Shown: positions 14,722-28,549 of the stretch, piece by piece
Position numbering within the stretch: position 1 is the stretch's first letter
How the letters are laid out: every line of letters begins with the position of its first letter
Assembly: GCA_022316685.1 (NCBI GenBank)
Contig: JAKJHU010000056.1
Span: 1,479,872 to 1,543,871 of the forward strand
Source: Progne subis subis
Lineage: Eukaryota; Chordata; Aves; Passeriformes; Hirundinidae
Direction of reading: 5' to 3'
Length of the DNA: 64,000 bases
Notes under the pieces: generated by a model
Told to the model about the DNA's origin: nothing
Database searches by the model: none
What the model saw: only the letters and a program-made list of their open reading frames with translations
Translations under genes and position numbers: made by a program

Positions 14722-14725
14722 TGTA

Positions 14726-17700
14726 TGGGAATAGATTTTTACAGGAATATCGATTCTACCAACAAAGTTGCTCCAAGGAGTTTTGAGAAGTTACCAAAAG
14801 GACATGGGAATGGGGGGAATACCCCTCTGGGACACCTCTGAGTCCCTGTGCTCTCCTCCAGATCAAAGTTGCTGCTGCTGCTGCAGGGACAGCTGAAAAA
14901 ATCCTGGTGTGGGAAAGCAGGAGAAGCTGGCAGGTATCCAGCACCAGCTTCTGCCACGGGGGGAGTGTCCTGCTTTCCAGCAGATGTTTGGCTTTTACGG
15001 CTCTTGGGCCCAGTTCCTTTATCTTCCTAGGACATCTCCAGCTACTCCTTTACTGCCTCAATTAAACAGAAGCAGGGATTGAACTAGGAGTATACAGATT
15101 TTCCAATGTGCACACAAAGAGCAGCAGATTGAGGAGAAAATCCACATGCATGTGTCACTGTAGGACAGGAAAGAAAAATGAAAAACTCCAAATATTTCAG
15201 AAGGCAAAGAGTATAGAAAGCTTTTTTGTCCAATTCTTACCACCTTTTATAAGGTGTTCTGATATAGATTTAACATGATTGGTGACTAGGAACAACACCT
15301 CTCTAATTCCATTGGTGAAACCAGAGAACCAGCAAAACACTGCCTGGAGAAAGATTGTTTTGGGAAAGGATAGTTATTTTGCCAAGATTGTTTTGAGAAG
15401 AGGCTTTCTCGAGAACTTCTTCCCTTGGGAAGCAGTTAGCACTGCTAGCAGGCTAAAATCCCTTCAGACTTAGAAATGTCAGGCCCACATGCATGTACAC
15501 ACACGTGTGGGAACACTACATGCACGTGGAGCTGCTAAAAACGGCCAGCTTCCTAAAGCTGATGTCAGGCCAAAAAAGTTAAAAGAAATAATTTAAGGGG
15601 AAATTTGACTGATAATTACAAGTTCAGTGAAGTATATTTTGCCTCTTCCCCAAAATGCACATGCACTACCTAGAGGGTAGTGTCTGGGTGACCACTGACA
15701 GAGTCAAACATTCAGAGGAAAGAAAAGGTCATTTCAACAATAAGTAAAGAGGAGGAGTAAGAAATTGCAGGGTATTGATAAAGGAGGCAAAAGGACAGAG
15801 GAAAGAATTGTTCACTGGCTGTCTCTGCGCTGTATTGGTGAAAGAGCCCAGTGACAGAGTCTTATTGTGTGTTGAAAATTAAATACCTCCGCTCCACCAA
15901 TACTTGTTGTGGTCATTAAGCAGCAAGTGACTCAAGTTAAATGGATAACTTGAACCCCAGGATTTTCACCAAGCTACCCGAGGGCTATTAGTATTGAATT
16001 TCATTATTTCCAGAGTGTCTGCGAGTTACAATTGGAGACTGTATCAATTCTAGCACAATAATAAACCGCCGATAAGTACATCAGTTCAAATGTTCCAGAT
16101 TAATAAAGACACTAATGTAGTCAATACCAATCAGCACTGGTTCGTGGAAAGGAGATCCTGTCAAAGTAAACTTACCTTTTCCCTGTTGATAGGGACAACA
16201 GTGTTAATAGAGTTGGCGCTTTATAAAGGTATCAGTAGCACAAGGTATTTTTAAGCTGATTAAATCCACTTGGCATACGTAAAATCTGTTAAGAACTGGA
16301 CATTTGATAGATCTCAAACTCTAATTGCAACAGGAGACAGTTCACTGAGCTCCTGTGCTTCCAGTGCTGCTTTCCAGAGCTGTTTGGGTGTCGTACTTCG
16401 ACCTCTTTTACTGATATTTTGGAGAAAAACATGTTATTACTGTCTGCAAGTGATGGGGAAATCTGGGAACTGCCAAAGAAAGAGATCAGGGTAGTGGCAC
16501 CCTGGACTGGTTGCTGTGCTCATTGCAGGCAATCAATATTTAATATATATTGCACATCTATCTTCTGAGCAATGAAGATTCTCTGTTCACATTTATTGAG
16601 CAGCACAGCGTCCCAGGAAGCAAAAATTTTAGAGAGTAACTTCCAGGGCTTTAGAGGGCAAATTGAAGAAGTGTTAATAAATTGGAGGGAATCACAGGAC
16701 TGATGAAAGGATTTAAATATATATCTGGCTTGCACTGAAAGCCTTAAAGAGCCCTCAAGATGTGTAGAAAAGCAAGGAAATAGCTAAGGCGTGGCTTGAT
16801 TCTGGTAGGGCACCAAAAGTGACAGAAGGACATTCTGACATGGGCATGATAAGATTGGACATCAAAAGAATTGAGATGGACAAATTTGTATGAGAAACAA
16901 TATGCATTTATTTGTTTGTTTGTTTTTCCAACAATAAGAACTGTCAATCCCAAAATACCGCAATTTCAAAGGTTTGCATTTGATTTTCCATCTATAGAAT
17001 TAATTTTTTAACGACATGTTTTCCTTTTTTTCCTAAATTGTACACATTTAAGTGGTAAACCCAAGAATCATTTCCTCCAGGCCATACAATGAATAAACCT
17101 AAATAAAATATAAATCTATTAGGTTTATATTTGCCCGGATTCCAGGAGATACCTGAGGGACCATGAAGAAGCCTCTTAGACCCGGGATGGAAAGCCAGGA
17201 TCAAAGTGATCACCTGATGGAAAATTCACAGCTAAATCAGTTCTTCTGCAGCTCAGTCTTTATCTGCCGGGTCATGGACAGTGTTTTCCTCTGTGTTTTG
17301 TCATTCTGCCTTGCAGGTTCTGCAGGATTTACCCAGATTCCGTGGTGTGCCTGAACCCCTGGATGTGTTCACCCAAACGGAAGAGTAGAGGAAATAAATC
17401 TGGAGTATTTCTGCTGTGTCCTCTAGTCTGGCTCCTCTGAGTCATTGCTTAATGACATATTTAATCACATTAATGTTTTCCCTAGTCCTGGTGAGACTTA
17501 CTTGTGTGCTTAACTTTATGCTTTACCAGGCTGACCTACTATTTAATGCAAACCAGGAACAACCTGGAACTTCCTCCCTCTGAGCTCAGATAAATTTATC
17601 TCCTAATGCCTTAATGGTTACTGTGTCACAGGCAAGAGAAGAACATGATAGCTGGATTTTTTTAATTAATTAGTTAGTCAAGCTTATTTTAACAAGGAGA

Positions 17701-20700
17701 AACCCGAGCCTAAGTTTGCCTGTCAAGCAAAAAATACTATGGCTAGGTAGATTTTCCAAAGCATGAAATTCAAGAGGAGTTAGGTTTCCTTTTGTGCCTT
17801 TGAAGAACTCTCCTTCGTGTCCAAGAGCTCTGTCTTGGCTAAAATGCTCCAGGCACTTCCCCACAGCCATTCCTGGGATGTTTGGCTGTTTCCAGGAGGC
17901 CCCATGACCAAAGGAACTCCCATGCTGTCAAAATGTCACGGTGCTTATTGCAGCATCCCTAAGGTTCATCCTCTTTTTTTTATTTTTATTTTTATTTTTT
18001 TTAATTTTTTTTCCTGCCCATATTTAAAGGCTCAGTCACAGAAATGCCTTTGGCTACACACTGGGAATCAGACCACAGCGTGATGACTCTGACCTATTTT
18101 TCTGTCACAGCACACGTCTGCTTGACAGCACTGCCCCGAGAGCCCTGGAGTTTTCCAGCCAGCTGGGCTCGGAGCAAGGACAGTGGACATTGAGAGCAGC
18201 CTTCCCAGCCTCTTCAGTCAGCCCCAAACAAGATTTGAATACAAGCTGCTGTGGTTTTAATTAGGTAAGCAGGGTCTGGGTAGCTTGCATGTGATACCCG
18301 TAGAAAACTTCTTATTTTCTCATTCTCAGCAGTGATTCTAATAAAGCTGCTTTGCTGCGGGAGAAAAGGGAAATTCTCCATGTCACCAGAGCATCCCAGG
18401 ATCCAAAGATGAGGGGGAACCTATTTCAATACCAGCTCAGATGTGCTTTGAGTGAAGCTCAGCTGAATGGTAGAAAAATTAGATGTTTATATTTATTGGT
18501 TAAATGAATTTTATTTAGTAGGTGACTCATTATGGGCAGATGATGAAAACAAACTTACATGAAAATGCTAAAACAAAGTCTGGATACATCTTATGAGAGA
18601 ATTATCATGGAATCATTTCCTGATTTGTGTTGGAAGGGAGCTTAAAGATCATCTACTTCCAACACCCTGCCACGGCAGGGACACCTTCCGCTATCCCAAA
18701 CCCCATCCAGCCTGGGATGTGGCCTTGAACACTTCCAGGGATGGGGCAGCCACAGCTTCTCTGGGCAGCCTGTGCCAGTGTCTTATCACCCTCACAGATA
18801 AGAATTTATTCCAGAAAACCAATCTAAACCTACTTTTTCAGTTTTAATTTCTTCTACTGCTATTGCTGGGGAGGACTCTAATTTGCTTTCCAATCTCAAT
18901 GAGCCTTGCCTTTCAAATGTATCTTAAAACCTTCTATTGTCCTTCTGAGAGGGTATTTTCAATGTCAATGCTCCTTAAAACATGAAAATTAACCTCCAAA
19001 ACAACACTGCCAGATGCAGCACATCCTCCCTGACGTGCTTCCATTTATGTTCCTTCTCCTTTTCCCCTAAGCATGCTTTGCCTTCATGGAAACTGAAGTG
19101 CAGAATCCAGCCTGGAAGCTCAGCAGCCACATTTTGCCCTCTTGCTTAAATTAAATCTCCAGTCCCTCTACAGAGGGAGTCAGCTTCAGCAGGGACCAGG
19201 TGACAACCAAGCCATACCTACAACCTGGGACTCTCAGACCACCCTTCAGACGTTACAGACTCAGGAGCACACCCCGTGTCCTAAGGAGTTTCCAGCCAGG
19301 ACTGAGGAAGAGAAGTGAGATGAAGTGCAGCAAAGGCTAATTTGTTCAGTGAGCACTGATGTATCATGTATATTTTATTATTCCCGCTTTGTAGGATTCT
19401 CATAGGATTTCCTGGGGAAAAAAAAAAAAAAAAGAAATTATGCAGCACACGAATATCCTGGGCTTGTCAGACCACTGAAAATGCTCTGTATGGATGGGCT
19501 GAGCACACAGAACATCTGTGGCTGGGGCAGGCTGAAATCCCAGGCAAGTGTCTGACATCCCAAACACACGGAGCCTTGATCTCCACTCAGAGACACACGA
19601 GCTGGCTGAGAAAACCTGGGGAAATATTAACCTCCCCCATTCCTCTCCCCTTTTTATTTCCTTACTTTGAAGTTTTATAAGGAACCAAGACATCAGTTTT
19701 TTGAGGATTGTTAGGGGGGGAAGGGAGTTCATCATGACTGGCCATAGCTCAAGGAGGGCTTTAGGCACTGGGAGACATATCTGATGTTTTGCCTAGATCT
19801 GATGCTAATTTAGCTGCCTATTTTCCTTTTAATATGTTTTTATTTAGCCTTTAGGGGCCATCTTTAACTCCAGTCATAGAGTTTGGCTGTGGCTACAGCA
19901 CCAAACCAAGCAGGGCCAGTGGACCCAGACCCACCTGGCCCTAGAGATAAATACAAGAACATGGCTCATACCCACAGAGTCACCTCCTCCCTGACCCTTC
20001 AAAACATCCCACAGAGTGGTCTTGCCCATGAGGTCACACTCCCTGGCCCTCACAATGCCCTGAGCAGCGCCCAGATGGGAGCCTGAGCATGGGCCAAAAG
20101 CGATGCCAGGGAATGAGTAGAGCCTTGGCGCTCTTGGGAGGGTGTTTGATCCCGTGCCCAGGCTCTGGGGAGCTACCAGAGCATTCAGACCACCTACTGC
20201 CAAGGCTCCTTCAAGTGCTGCCATCACCTCCCTCCACGAGGCCCGGGAGGGAGCAGGAAGCAGTCTGCCAGCCCGGGGGAGCAGGAGCCCCTTTGATCTC
20301 TGCAGCCAAGGTGCCCCGGTGGCGACACGTGCGGGGCAGCCTGGATGTGACCCGAGTTCGTCTATCGTCAGCCCCCGCTGAGAAGCTCTGTCTGGGACAG
20401 GGAAGCGTTACTGCCCTGTTTGTACCTGATGGAGATCACCTGGAAGGCAGACAGCCCCCGTCCTACGCGTGTCTCCAGCTCCCCGCCTCCCCTGGGTCGC
20501 GCCAGGTGGGTTCAGTCCCGCTCTGCTCCCCCCTGCAGCTTCATCTGGGGGTGCGTATCAGAGACACTGCCCTGCCAGGATGATGGAAGATTCTGCCTTG
20601 AGGCTCAGCCTGCTATTTCTTCATGGTATTTTCTGGTGAGACTATTTATTAGTATGCCACCGCTGCCTCTATTGTATTCTGGAGTGGGGAGATGGATGTT

Positions 20701-23700
20701 GTGTTTTCGTTTTCAGTTAGACATGAAGACTCAGCATGAAAAGCTTCAAACTTTTCATCTCTAATGCCAGAGGAGCACAGAGGGGTGTTTTTCAGAGCCA
20801 AGCTGGCTAGGAAGCTTTGGGAATACATGAAACTATTTCAATAGTTAGTCAAGAAGCATTCAGATAATAAGGGGAATTTCTTTACCAGATCTTAAACTAT
20901 GTTTTCCATCTGACGTCTAAGAAAATGGAACCCTTTATTCTTAGATTATAAATTTTGATTTCTTAAGGGCTCTGTCTAGTAGCATGTGTGATGTAGAAAT
21001 AACCTGCATGGCTTCTAATGATGCCAGTTATCTGTTAGGGTTTAGGGCCCTTTCCTTACTTAATGACAAAATAGGGGTCCAACCCGAAGTTGTAGCCCCA
21101 TTTATCCTGCCCATTTATCCTATTTGCACCCTGCTGCAGCGGCAGAGTGTGGTTGTTGATGTGTTAACGAGGTACTGGCAATTTGGACAATGTCTGTGCT
21201 CTTACTGCCTTTTTTTGTGCTTCACAAGAGCTTGGGAACTTTATGTTTTATTGATGATTTTTTTGGCCTTTCGGAATGTGGAGGAAAGTTCCTTAACCTA
21301 CCAGGGAATCATCTGCAGATTCAAAAACCAGAAGGCATGAGCAGATCTTAAAAAGTTGAAGATTTTCTGTGAAAACCTTGTGATTCTTAAGTCAATCTTT
21401 TCCTTTCAGGGGGGCTCATGAGGCTGAGATCTGACACGACCACAGGTGGACTTTGCTTTCAGTGAAGAAGGGATAAGGCATAAACTGATTACCTGCAAAG
21501 GGGTGATCTGCTCCCAGCCTCACTGCTGAGGGACAGGAAGACTCAGTTCTGGCTCATTATGGACTTGATGGTATCTGCCTTGTAAGTTGCTAAACCCATT
21601 TTTTTCATTTTGCAACACATCAATTTTATGGCTGAGGCTGAAGTATTTACTCGTCCTTGGGGTTTGCAGTTGTTGAGATACAGGATGGAAAAGCAGCCTG
21701 TATGTAAAACATGGTTGAACTCTGCTATCCATTCAACAGAGAGTCAACAGTTCAGGAGTTAATTCATGAGAAGAAGGGAGTAAAAACACACTAAGGTCAG
21801 GATCTCATGACCCACAGGCTGCCTATAGCTCCATGTGAAAAACCTTGTAATAGATAGGTATGTGGCTAGGAAAATGCATAATATTGTGCTTAAGCGAGGC
21901 ATTTCACAAGTTTTGTAACATCACACTCCTGGCAAACCTTCTCGAGTGCATATCACATTCGGATCAGAGCTCTCTGCAGGATGGGAAACGTTAGGGTGAT
22001 GAAGGTTTTAAATCTCACGGCGCACAAATTGATACGCCAGAAAAACATTTGCAAGCCAGCGAGTGTCCCATAAACTCCCGCCGAAGGTTTTTCTCTTCGG
22101 GAGCTCTGCTGATTCACACCAGAGCTCTGGTCCTCTCTGTGCTCCTCTCATATCCCAGCAGCCAGGGAGTGCCAAGCCCAGGTAGTTTCTCCCAGCTGCT
22201 CACTTGCTGCTCCTCCTCACAGCGCCGTGAGATTTGTGTAGTGTCAGCACTGACAGCCAATTTCCTGCCTTTCCCTCATCTCATCGCGGCTGTGCTGCAG
22301 ATAAGGTTCAGGTTTCCAGCTCTGCAGATCCCAAAGTGCAACAGGCCCACCTCCAAGTAGGATTTCGAGGCATCCTCCTTCCCCCCTTGCCTTTAAAACA
22401 CCAAACTGGCCCAGCCCAGGAGGGAAGACTGCAGAGAGCAACCATGTCTATTGTGAAATATGGACCTGGTGAGGCAGGAGAGCTGAGCTGAGCTCAGCAG
22501 GGCTCATGGTTGTGTGCTTCCTGCCTGTCCAGCTGGCCTTTAGCCTGGAGACCTTGAGATTCCAGGCACCAGCCTTGCTCCAGCCCATTACTTGCAAGCT
22601 GGAAAGGGCTGGGAATATTCTGAGAGCTGGAACACCTTTGCAGTGAGGACAGTGGGTTTGATCCTTAAAGGCTGCAGTGGTGATTGGTGGCATGGTGACA
22701 CTTGGCCAGATGCTCTCTGCCATCTCTGACCTGGATTCCCTCTCCTAACTGGCCTCAGGAGATGACCTAGCTTCAAAAAAAGAAAGGGAAAGGAACGAGT
22801 TTCCAAAATCTGGGAACGAGAGTTGAACGAGAAGGCAGCAGGGGCTGCCATGGGAGGGGAGGTGTCAGGGAGCAGGGAGGATGGCAAGGAGGGCTGCTCC
22901 CAGCCACCACCGCCTCAAGCACTTGTTCCATGATCCCTGAGGCTGCCACCGGCATCGTGTGTGAGCTGGTGGAAAATCAGAGTTTCTGTTCCTCTTGCGC
23001 AGGACGAGGCTTTGTGACTTCCCTTCAGACCTGTCCTGTTTGTTTGCAGCGTGGGACAGATGTGGCACAGAGTGTCCCTTGCTGCATGCGAGTGCACAGC
23101 TCCCAGCACCACAAGCTCCCCTCGGGGCCCGGAGCTGTTGTTGGAGGACTTGATTCAGAGGAAGATTTGCACCCCAGCCCTCAACGTAGCCCGTGCCCAT
23201 GGAGGGCCCCTCCTCTTCCACTTGCAGGTTTTTCTTGCAGCAATTTGAAAAGCAAGGGGTAGGAGGAGGGAGGGAGAGAGAATTAATGGAACAAATGCTC
23301 CAAAAGCGGTTCCAAAAACATTTCCATCTTCCGGCAGAATAGCAGCTGTGGCATGTCCTACGCTGTGTTCAGCATAATGGTCACCAGCTGTGAGGAACTG
23401 CTTTTTTATTGACCAGAGCGTTTCCTTGGGGCTGCAATGGATAACAAACACCTCCAGCTCCAAGTTTTGCAGGTGCCCAGAGCTGGCTGTGCTTTCCTTG
23501 TGCTTTGCCAAGGAACTCCTGGGGCTGAATTTCCCCCGTGCCACCCCTCTGCCCACGCTGCCCTTCAGCATCCAAGCAGCAGCAATCTCACCCAGGATGG
23601 GAGAGCTGGTGCTAAGCTCTCCTTGCCCAATGCTCCCCAAAGCCAAATGCACACCAGCCCTAAAGCCACAGTAATTAAAGGACATTTAATGAGGTAATAC

Positions 23701-26700
23701 CCAAGATAAATAGTATGGCAATAATAATTTAAAGTAATAAAAGCTAAGGTTTTTATTTCAAGAAGATCTTTTGAGGAGGGGGCTGGATATAATCTTTTCG
23801 AGTGCTCTATTATAGGCTCTGAGTTATAAATAAATCCATATTTTAACATCTGGGATTCATAACATCTTGCTGACAGTCAAATCTCATAAAAGATGTGGTG
23901 ACTTCTACAGATGTGGGAAACCTCATTCAATGAGCTGCGTAACAAAGGAAATCTAGTTCTTTTCCATTATTTACTGTTAAATCGGTGTCTCTCTGGCTCC
24001 AGAGAGGGAGCAAAGCTGTGGGGTCACCCATTCTAAATGCACCCTTGCTAGGAAAGCCATGAGCAACAGCACTGCCTGAAAGCCAGGGCTGAAACCAGCA
24101 CTCCGTGCATCATGGTTTGCCTGCAAAGCCCAGGATTTTGATCCCTCCCTGATGCTCCAGGCTGAGTGTTCATGCAATAACAAGCAATCCCTGGGAAGCT
24201 GGCAAACGGTGGGGGATGAGAAGGTAAGCACTGCCTGGGCATCAAAGACATGAAGATTGGCATGAATCCCTTCAGTCTCAGCTTGGGATTTTCGCAAGGT
24301 GAAAGAGGGGAAAGGTAAAAGAAGGGAAGGGAAAAGGGAGGACATCCCATCTCCCCATCTCCAAACTCTCACGAGCAACTGACTCCTCAGTCAGGATGTA
24401 CCTAATCAGGGCTACAGCTCCAACACTTTCCAATTAGCCACAATTCCAAAGGAAGGAGGGGAAAACGTTGAAGTATTTTCCAGCAAAACTTAGTAACAGC
24501 AACCATATCCCCACGAACTACACCCAACACTTGCACTGGCACAGGCATTACAGCAAACTGGAATCTCCTTTCTACTGGGTAAACCCAAAGAAAGTAAACA
24601 GTTTATTATGGTCACATTTAATTTGTGCTTATACAAAGCTGGAGCACTGTAGCCTATGTTTAATGCAGTTGTGGTGGTGAGGATTTGTTTTTCTCCCTCC
24701 CCAAACAGCTCACTATTGATTTTCCTCTTAAAAAGTGCTCCTGTTCTGGCAGTCCATCTCACTCTCTGTGTTCAGACTTAAGAGGTTGTAATCTCCACGT
24801 CAGTGATGCCTGGATCCTCTGGCCATGGGCATGTTATGTTTTCACTAAAATAGGATTATGACCTATTAATCAATAAAGATGAAGTGGGTGAGCCGAGCTG
24901 CGACAAAGACGTGCTTATTTTGCACGGTCCTGGAGAAGCGGGCAGGTGTCAGGCATTGAAAGAAAACAGCATTTCAGCAGCCTCATCATAGGTTTTCTGT
25001 GTCCAACAGAAATGGGAGGTATAAAACAAAAACTCACACAAAGAGCTGCTGTTTGTCTTTGAGTGATCAATCTGCTCTTTTGCCAGGACCCACACAGGAG
25101 GAGATGCTTCCCTGCTCTTCTCGGTGCCAAATCTTAAAGTACTTTATAGCAGAGAATAGAAATCTCTGTATTTGACAGAAGGGGAAACTGAGGCAGGCAA
25201 AGGTGGTGGGATTTGCTGGTGAGTTTATAGGAAATGGGAGCCAGGGCTGGATAACAGAAAATAGGCTTTGTGTGTTTAGTGAGTCCAGCCCAGCTGGCTG
25301 CATTGTGTGACTTGCACTAAGGGGCTGGCAGGACTCTAGAGCTGAGCTATAGCACTGGAACTATGAACTTCCAAGCTTTCAAATATTTGGATAGCCTATA
25401 AAAATAATTTTAAGCTCCTAATCCCTCCCTGTCAAATGGTATAATTTTTTTCCCCCCTTCTTTTTTTGGTTTCAACCTTCCTTCTCTTTTGGTTTTGCTA
25501 AAGCAGCCTCAGCTCTGACATCATCTGAGAATTTCATTTAACAAAATGTTTTGAATCATTTGTGCTGGTTCTGGTGACTTTGCCAATGGAAACATCCCCT
25601 GCAGCAAGTGACTTTAAATGCTGAATATGATTTTTTTTTTCCCCCCTCCTGTAGTTATATTCAGAACAACACTGTTCCCTTGACTTCTGGCCAAATGACC
25701 CGGAGGAAAGGGTCGCTCTGGCATGGCAGGAGTACATGGTTTGCACAACCTGGAAGAGCCCATCTGATGACAAGGAAGCTTTCATTCATGTCCCTGCTCT
25801 CTCTCAGTCCTCCTGGGTGGGTAAGAGGATGAGCAATGGGCTGAGGGAGGGTTTGGGCACTTTTGGAGCTGCATCACAACGTGATGGTGAGACTCACAAC
25901 TGGTAAAGGGAGAGGGCACAGCTGGGAGTGAAAGCTGTGACCAAACCACACTCTGTACCCTACCAAGATTATGTTTTACTATTATGGCAGTGTTTGTACG
26001 TCCTGCTAACCAACGCTGCTCCAGAAGCTGATGTTGTTGGGTTCTCCTTCACCCTCTTTTCAATGACGATGGAAGTTGCAACATCATGTCCTGGAGCCAA
26101 ACAAGGCAGGGTCCCATCCTGGAGGCCACATTTGATACTCAACAGCCTTCAGATATCAAAAACAAGCCAAACAACCCAATGTGGCCCTCGAATATCCCTG
26201 ATGCACAACTGCCAGATGTCCCCCTTGTCATGATGCAAAAATATTTGGTGCTTGAGGTCGCCTTTAGGAAGCAGGAATGTACTTTGTAGATCCTTGGCCC
26301 AGAGACAACATGTCTCTGACCTACCTAACCCAAAAGAACCCATTAAAAGCCTGGCACTAAAAGATCAGGACTGGGGGAGTGAAGTTATTAGGTTATTTCC
26401 AAACAAAATGCTCCCTGACTCCTTCTGCACCCCAGAACCACCCCAGGAAACCTTTGGGTAAGGCAGCACCTCTCTTCCAACAGCAAAAGAGACTCCAAAA
26501 GAGGAGATGTGTGAGATTTTATGGCACCATTGTGGCTCTAGTGATATTATTTGAAGCAAATGCAAACACATTCAGGCTTATAATAAGAGGGTGTAATAGA
26601 TAGTAAGTGCAAATGACTCATTCACTGAGATTTCCCAGGATTAGACAACAGCAGAAGGACAACAGCTGTGTAAAACGGACTTTAAAAAATAATCTTCTAA

Positions 26701-28072
26701 TAAGATTTTAATAAAGCTGTTAGTAAATTGTAATGCTTGACTTCAAGAACTATTTCTCTCCTGCAGTGTTTCTCGGTGGGGTTGAAGCCGTGGTGTTCTC
26801 CAAGCGTGCATGTTACAACCGCGACTGCACCCCAGGCAGGGCAGGGACTCCTCAGGAGGATGAACAGAAAATCACACCTGTGGGGAGAAGCTGAGCCCTG
26901 AAAAGCTACTTCAGGCCTCCTGCAGCATTAACTTTTTGAGTTAACCTCAGTTTCCATACTATTCTTGCCACCTTTTTCTTTCTGTTGACCCGAGCAGATT
27001 AATTTCCAAAATAAAACAAATAGTGGTTCATGAAACAAAAAGCCTGTTCTTTTCATTGCACTCCAGACTGCATGTAGTCCGTGCTGGCTTACCAAAGCCT
27101 TCCCCTAAATCCCATGTCTGGACACACATGTGGACATTGCCCATGCAGGGAAACTGCCCCAGTTTTGGTCCTTTTCTCAGCAGTCTGTCTCCTGGGGTCA
27201 TTACATGGCAATCTTGGCTTTTGCTTGCAGGAGAGAACCCATTTTTGCAGCTGCCACAGTTTAGGAGAAAATCCTCTATGTGCAAATGTTTAGGAACTCA
27301 AAAACCAGAATGGAAAGCAAACAGAGTCAGGTTTATTTCCCTTCCTTAATCCTCTCTGAATTGCAGCATGGTTGGGTTTAAGCCGGACTGGCCAAGCTGC
27401 TCCTATTTCCTATGAGCTTCAACAGAACAGTGTTCATCTCCATTTCCCCCTCTGTCTCTTGCTAAGTGAGGTGTCAGTCATTCATCCTGTTGCCTTAGAG
27501 AGGTTTTTACCAACCACAGACATCACCACAACGTACACATTATGTAAATAAGTGTATCTCTTAAGTGTGCGTACAATAACTTGCATTTCATTTTTGCTCT
27601 TTGGGGAAAGTAAAGGCGCAGAAGATAAATGCAGCTCCTCAGTTTCACAGGATGATTGGGGAAAATAACCTTCATGTGGAGTGAGATGCATCAAACCCCA
27701 AACAACCCATCCTGCTGCACTGGGGGCAGGTTATATTGTGGGGGTGTCTGGCTCCCTAAGACCTTTGCAGGGTTAATGGGGCACTGTGTGAACCAGGTTT
27801 TGTCCTTCAGGACTGTGAGCACTGCAGATTTAGGAGATGTCCCTTCATGCAGGGGCACGAGGCCAGCTCAGCCCAGCACTGCCCACCAGGTGAGACCTGA
27901 GTTGCCCTGCCACCACCACCACGATGTCTGCCAGCAGTTTTGTGCGTTTTAATTTATAGCAAGGAGTGTAATGGCTCAGACAGAGCAACCCCAGCGAGGC
28001 AGGAGGTCTCCCTGTGTTCCACTTTCTATCCTTTGCACCCCACATGAGGCCAGGAGGTGCTGAGATGGTGGG
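14726..28072. other. Intergenic sequence, no gene supported
   Basis: Contains one CR1 (18604-18975), short T- and A-tracts (about 17970-18012; 19420-19435) and a GC-richer block at about 20080-20640 with a 164-codon open frame that I do not recognise. No exon chain with compatible splice sites was found on either strand. Confidence 0.65.
18604..18975 (-). mobile_element. CR1 LINE fragment
   Basis: atcatggaatcatttcctg, then ttggaagggagcttaaagatcatc, gccacggcagggacaccttcc and ctctgggcagcctgtgccag are in CR1 order, reverse complement. About 370 bp is preserved. Confidence 0.9.
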
Positions 28073-28432
28073 GTCACAGCCCCATTCCCTCCTGAGGTCA
28101 CAGCCCCATTCCCTCCTGGGGGCACAGCCCCATTCCCTGCTGGGGTCACAGCCCCATTCCCTCCTGGGGGCACAGCCCCATTCCCTGCTGGGGTCACAGC
28201 CCCATTCCCTCCTGGGGGCACAGCCCCATTCCCTCCTGGGGTCCCAGCCCCATTCCCTGCTGGGGTCACAGCCCCATTCCCTCCTAGGGGCACAGCCCCA
28301 TTCCCTGCTGGGGGCACAGCCCCGTTCCCTCCTGGGGTCACAGCCCCATTCCCTGCTGGGGGCACAGCCCCGTTCCCTCCTAGGGGCACAGCCCCATTCC
28401 CTCCTGGGGTCACAGCCCCATTCGCTGCCGGC
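28073..28432 (+). repeat. 24-bp minisatellite, 15 units
   Basis: Fifteen units of 24 bp with no length change. The unit is gtcacagccccattccctcc plus tggg, with few substitutions (gtcaca/ggcaca; ctcctg/ctgctg). Because 24 is a multiple of 3, both strands read as 8-residue repeats (QPHSLLGA on plus, GNGAVPPG on minus). I see no start context, homologue or splice structure making either of them a protein. Confidence 0.95.
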
Positions 28433-28469
28433 TCTGCAGCAGGAATCGCCTCCTGCAGACTCAGCAGCA

Positions 28470-28549
28470 GCAGCTGAGGGCTGTGCAGCCTTTCAGAGCA
28501 CAGCAGCCGCTGCTTTGTGAAGAGGAGCAGAGCTGAACAGCATCTCCAG
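28470..28549 (+). other. Possible exon end with consensus splice donor (unassigned)
   Basis: CTCCAG|GTAAGT (GT at 28550-28551) is a near-perfect donor just downstream of the 24-bp array, preceded by a purine-rich AG-repeat stretch that could act as a splicing enhancer. No partner exon or homologous protein was recognised. It may be a non-coding RNA exon or chance. Confidence 0.2.

Noticed and set aside
20089..20583. 164-codon plus open frame in a GC-richer block
   Set aside because: No recognisable domain, low-complexity Pro/Ser/Leu composition and no splice partners. It is more likely GC-rich non-coding DNA.
28073..28432. CRISPR-like array
   Set aside because: Direct tandem copies with no unique spacers, in a vertebrate genome.
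28014..28520. 168-codon plus and 210-codon minus frames across the 24-bp array
   Set aside because: Openness follows from a 24-bp period without stops. I kept it only as a finding; nothing supports a protein.
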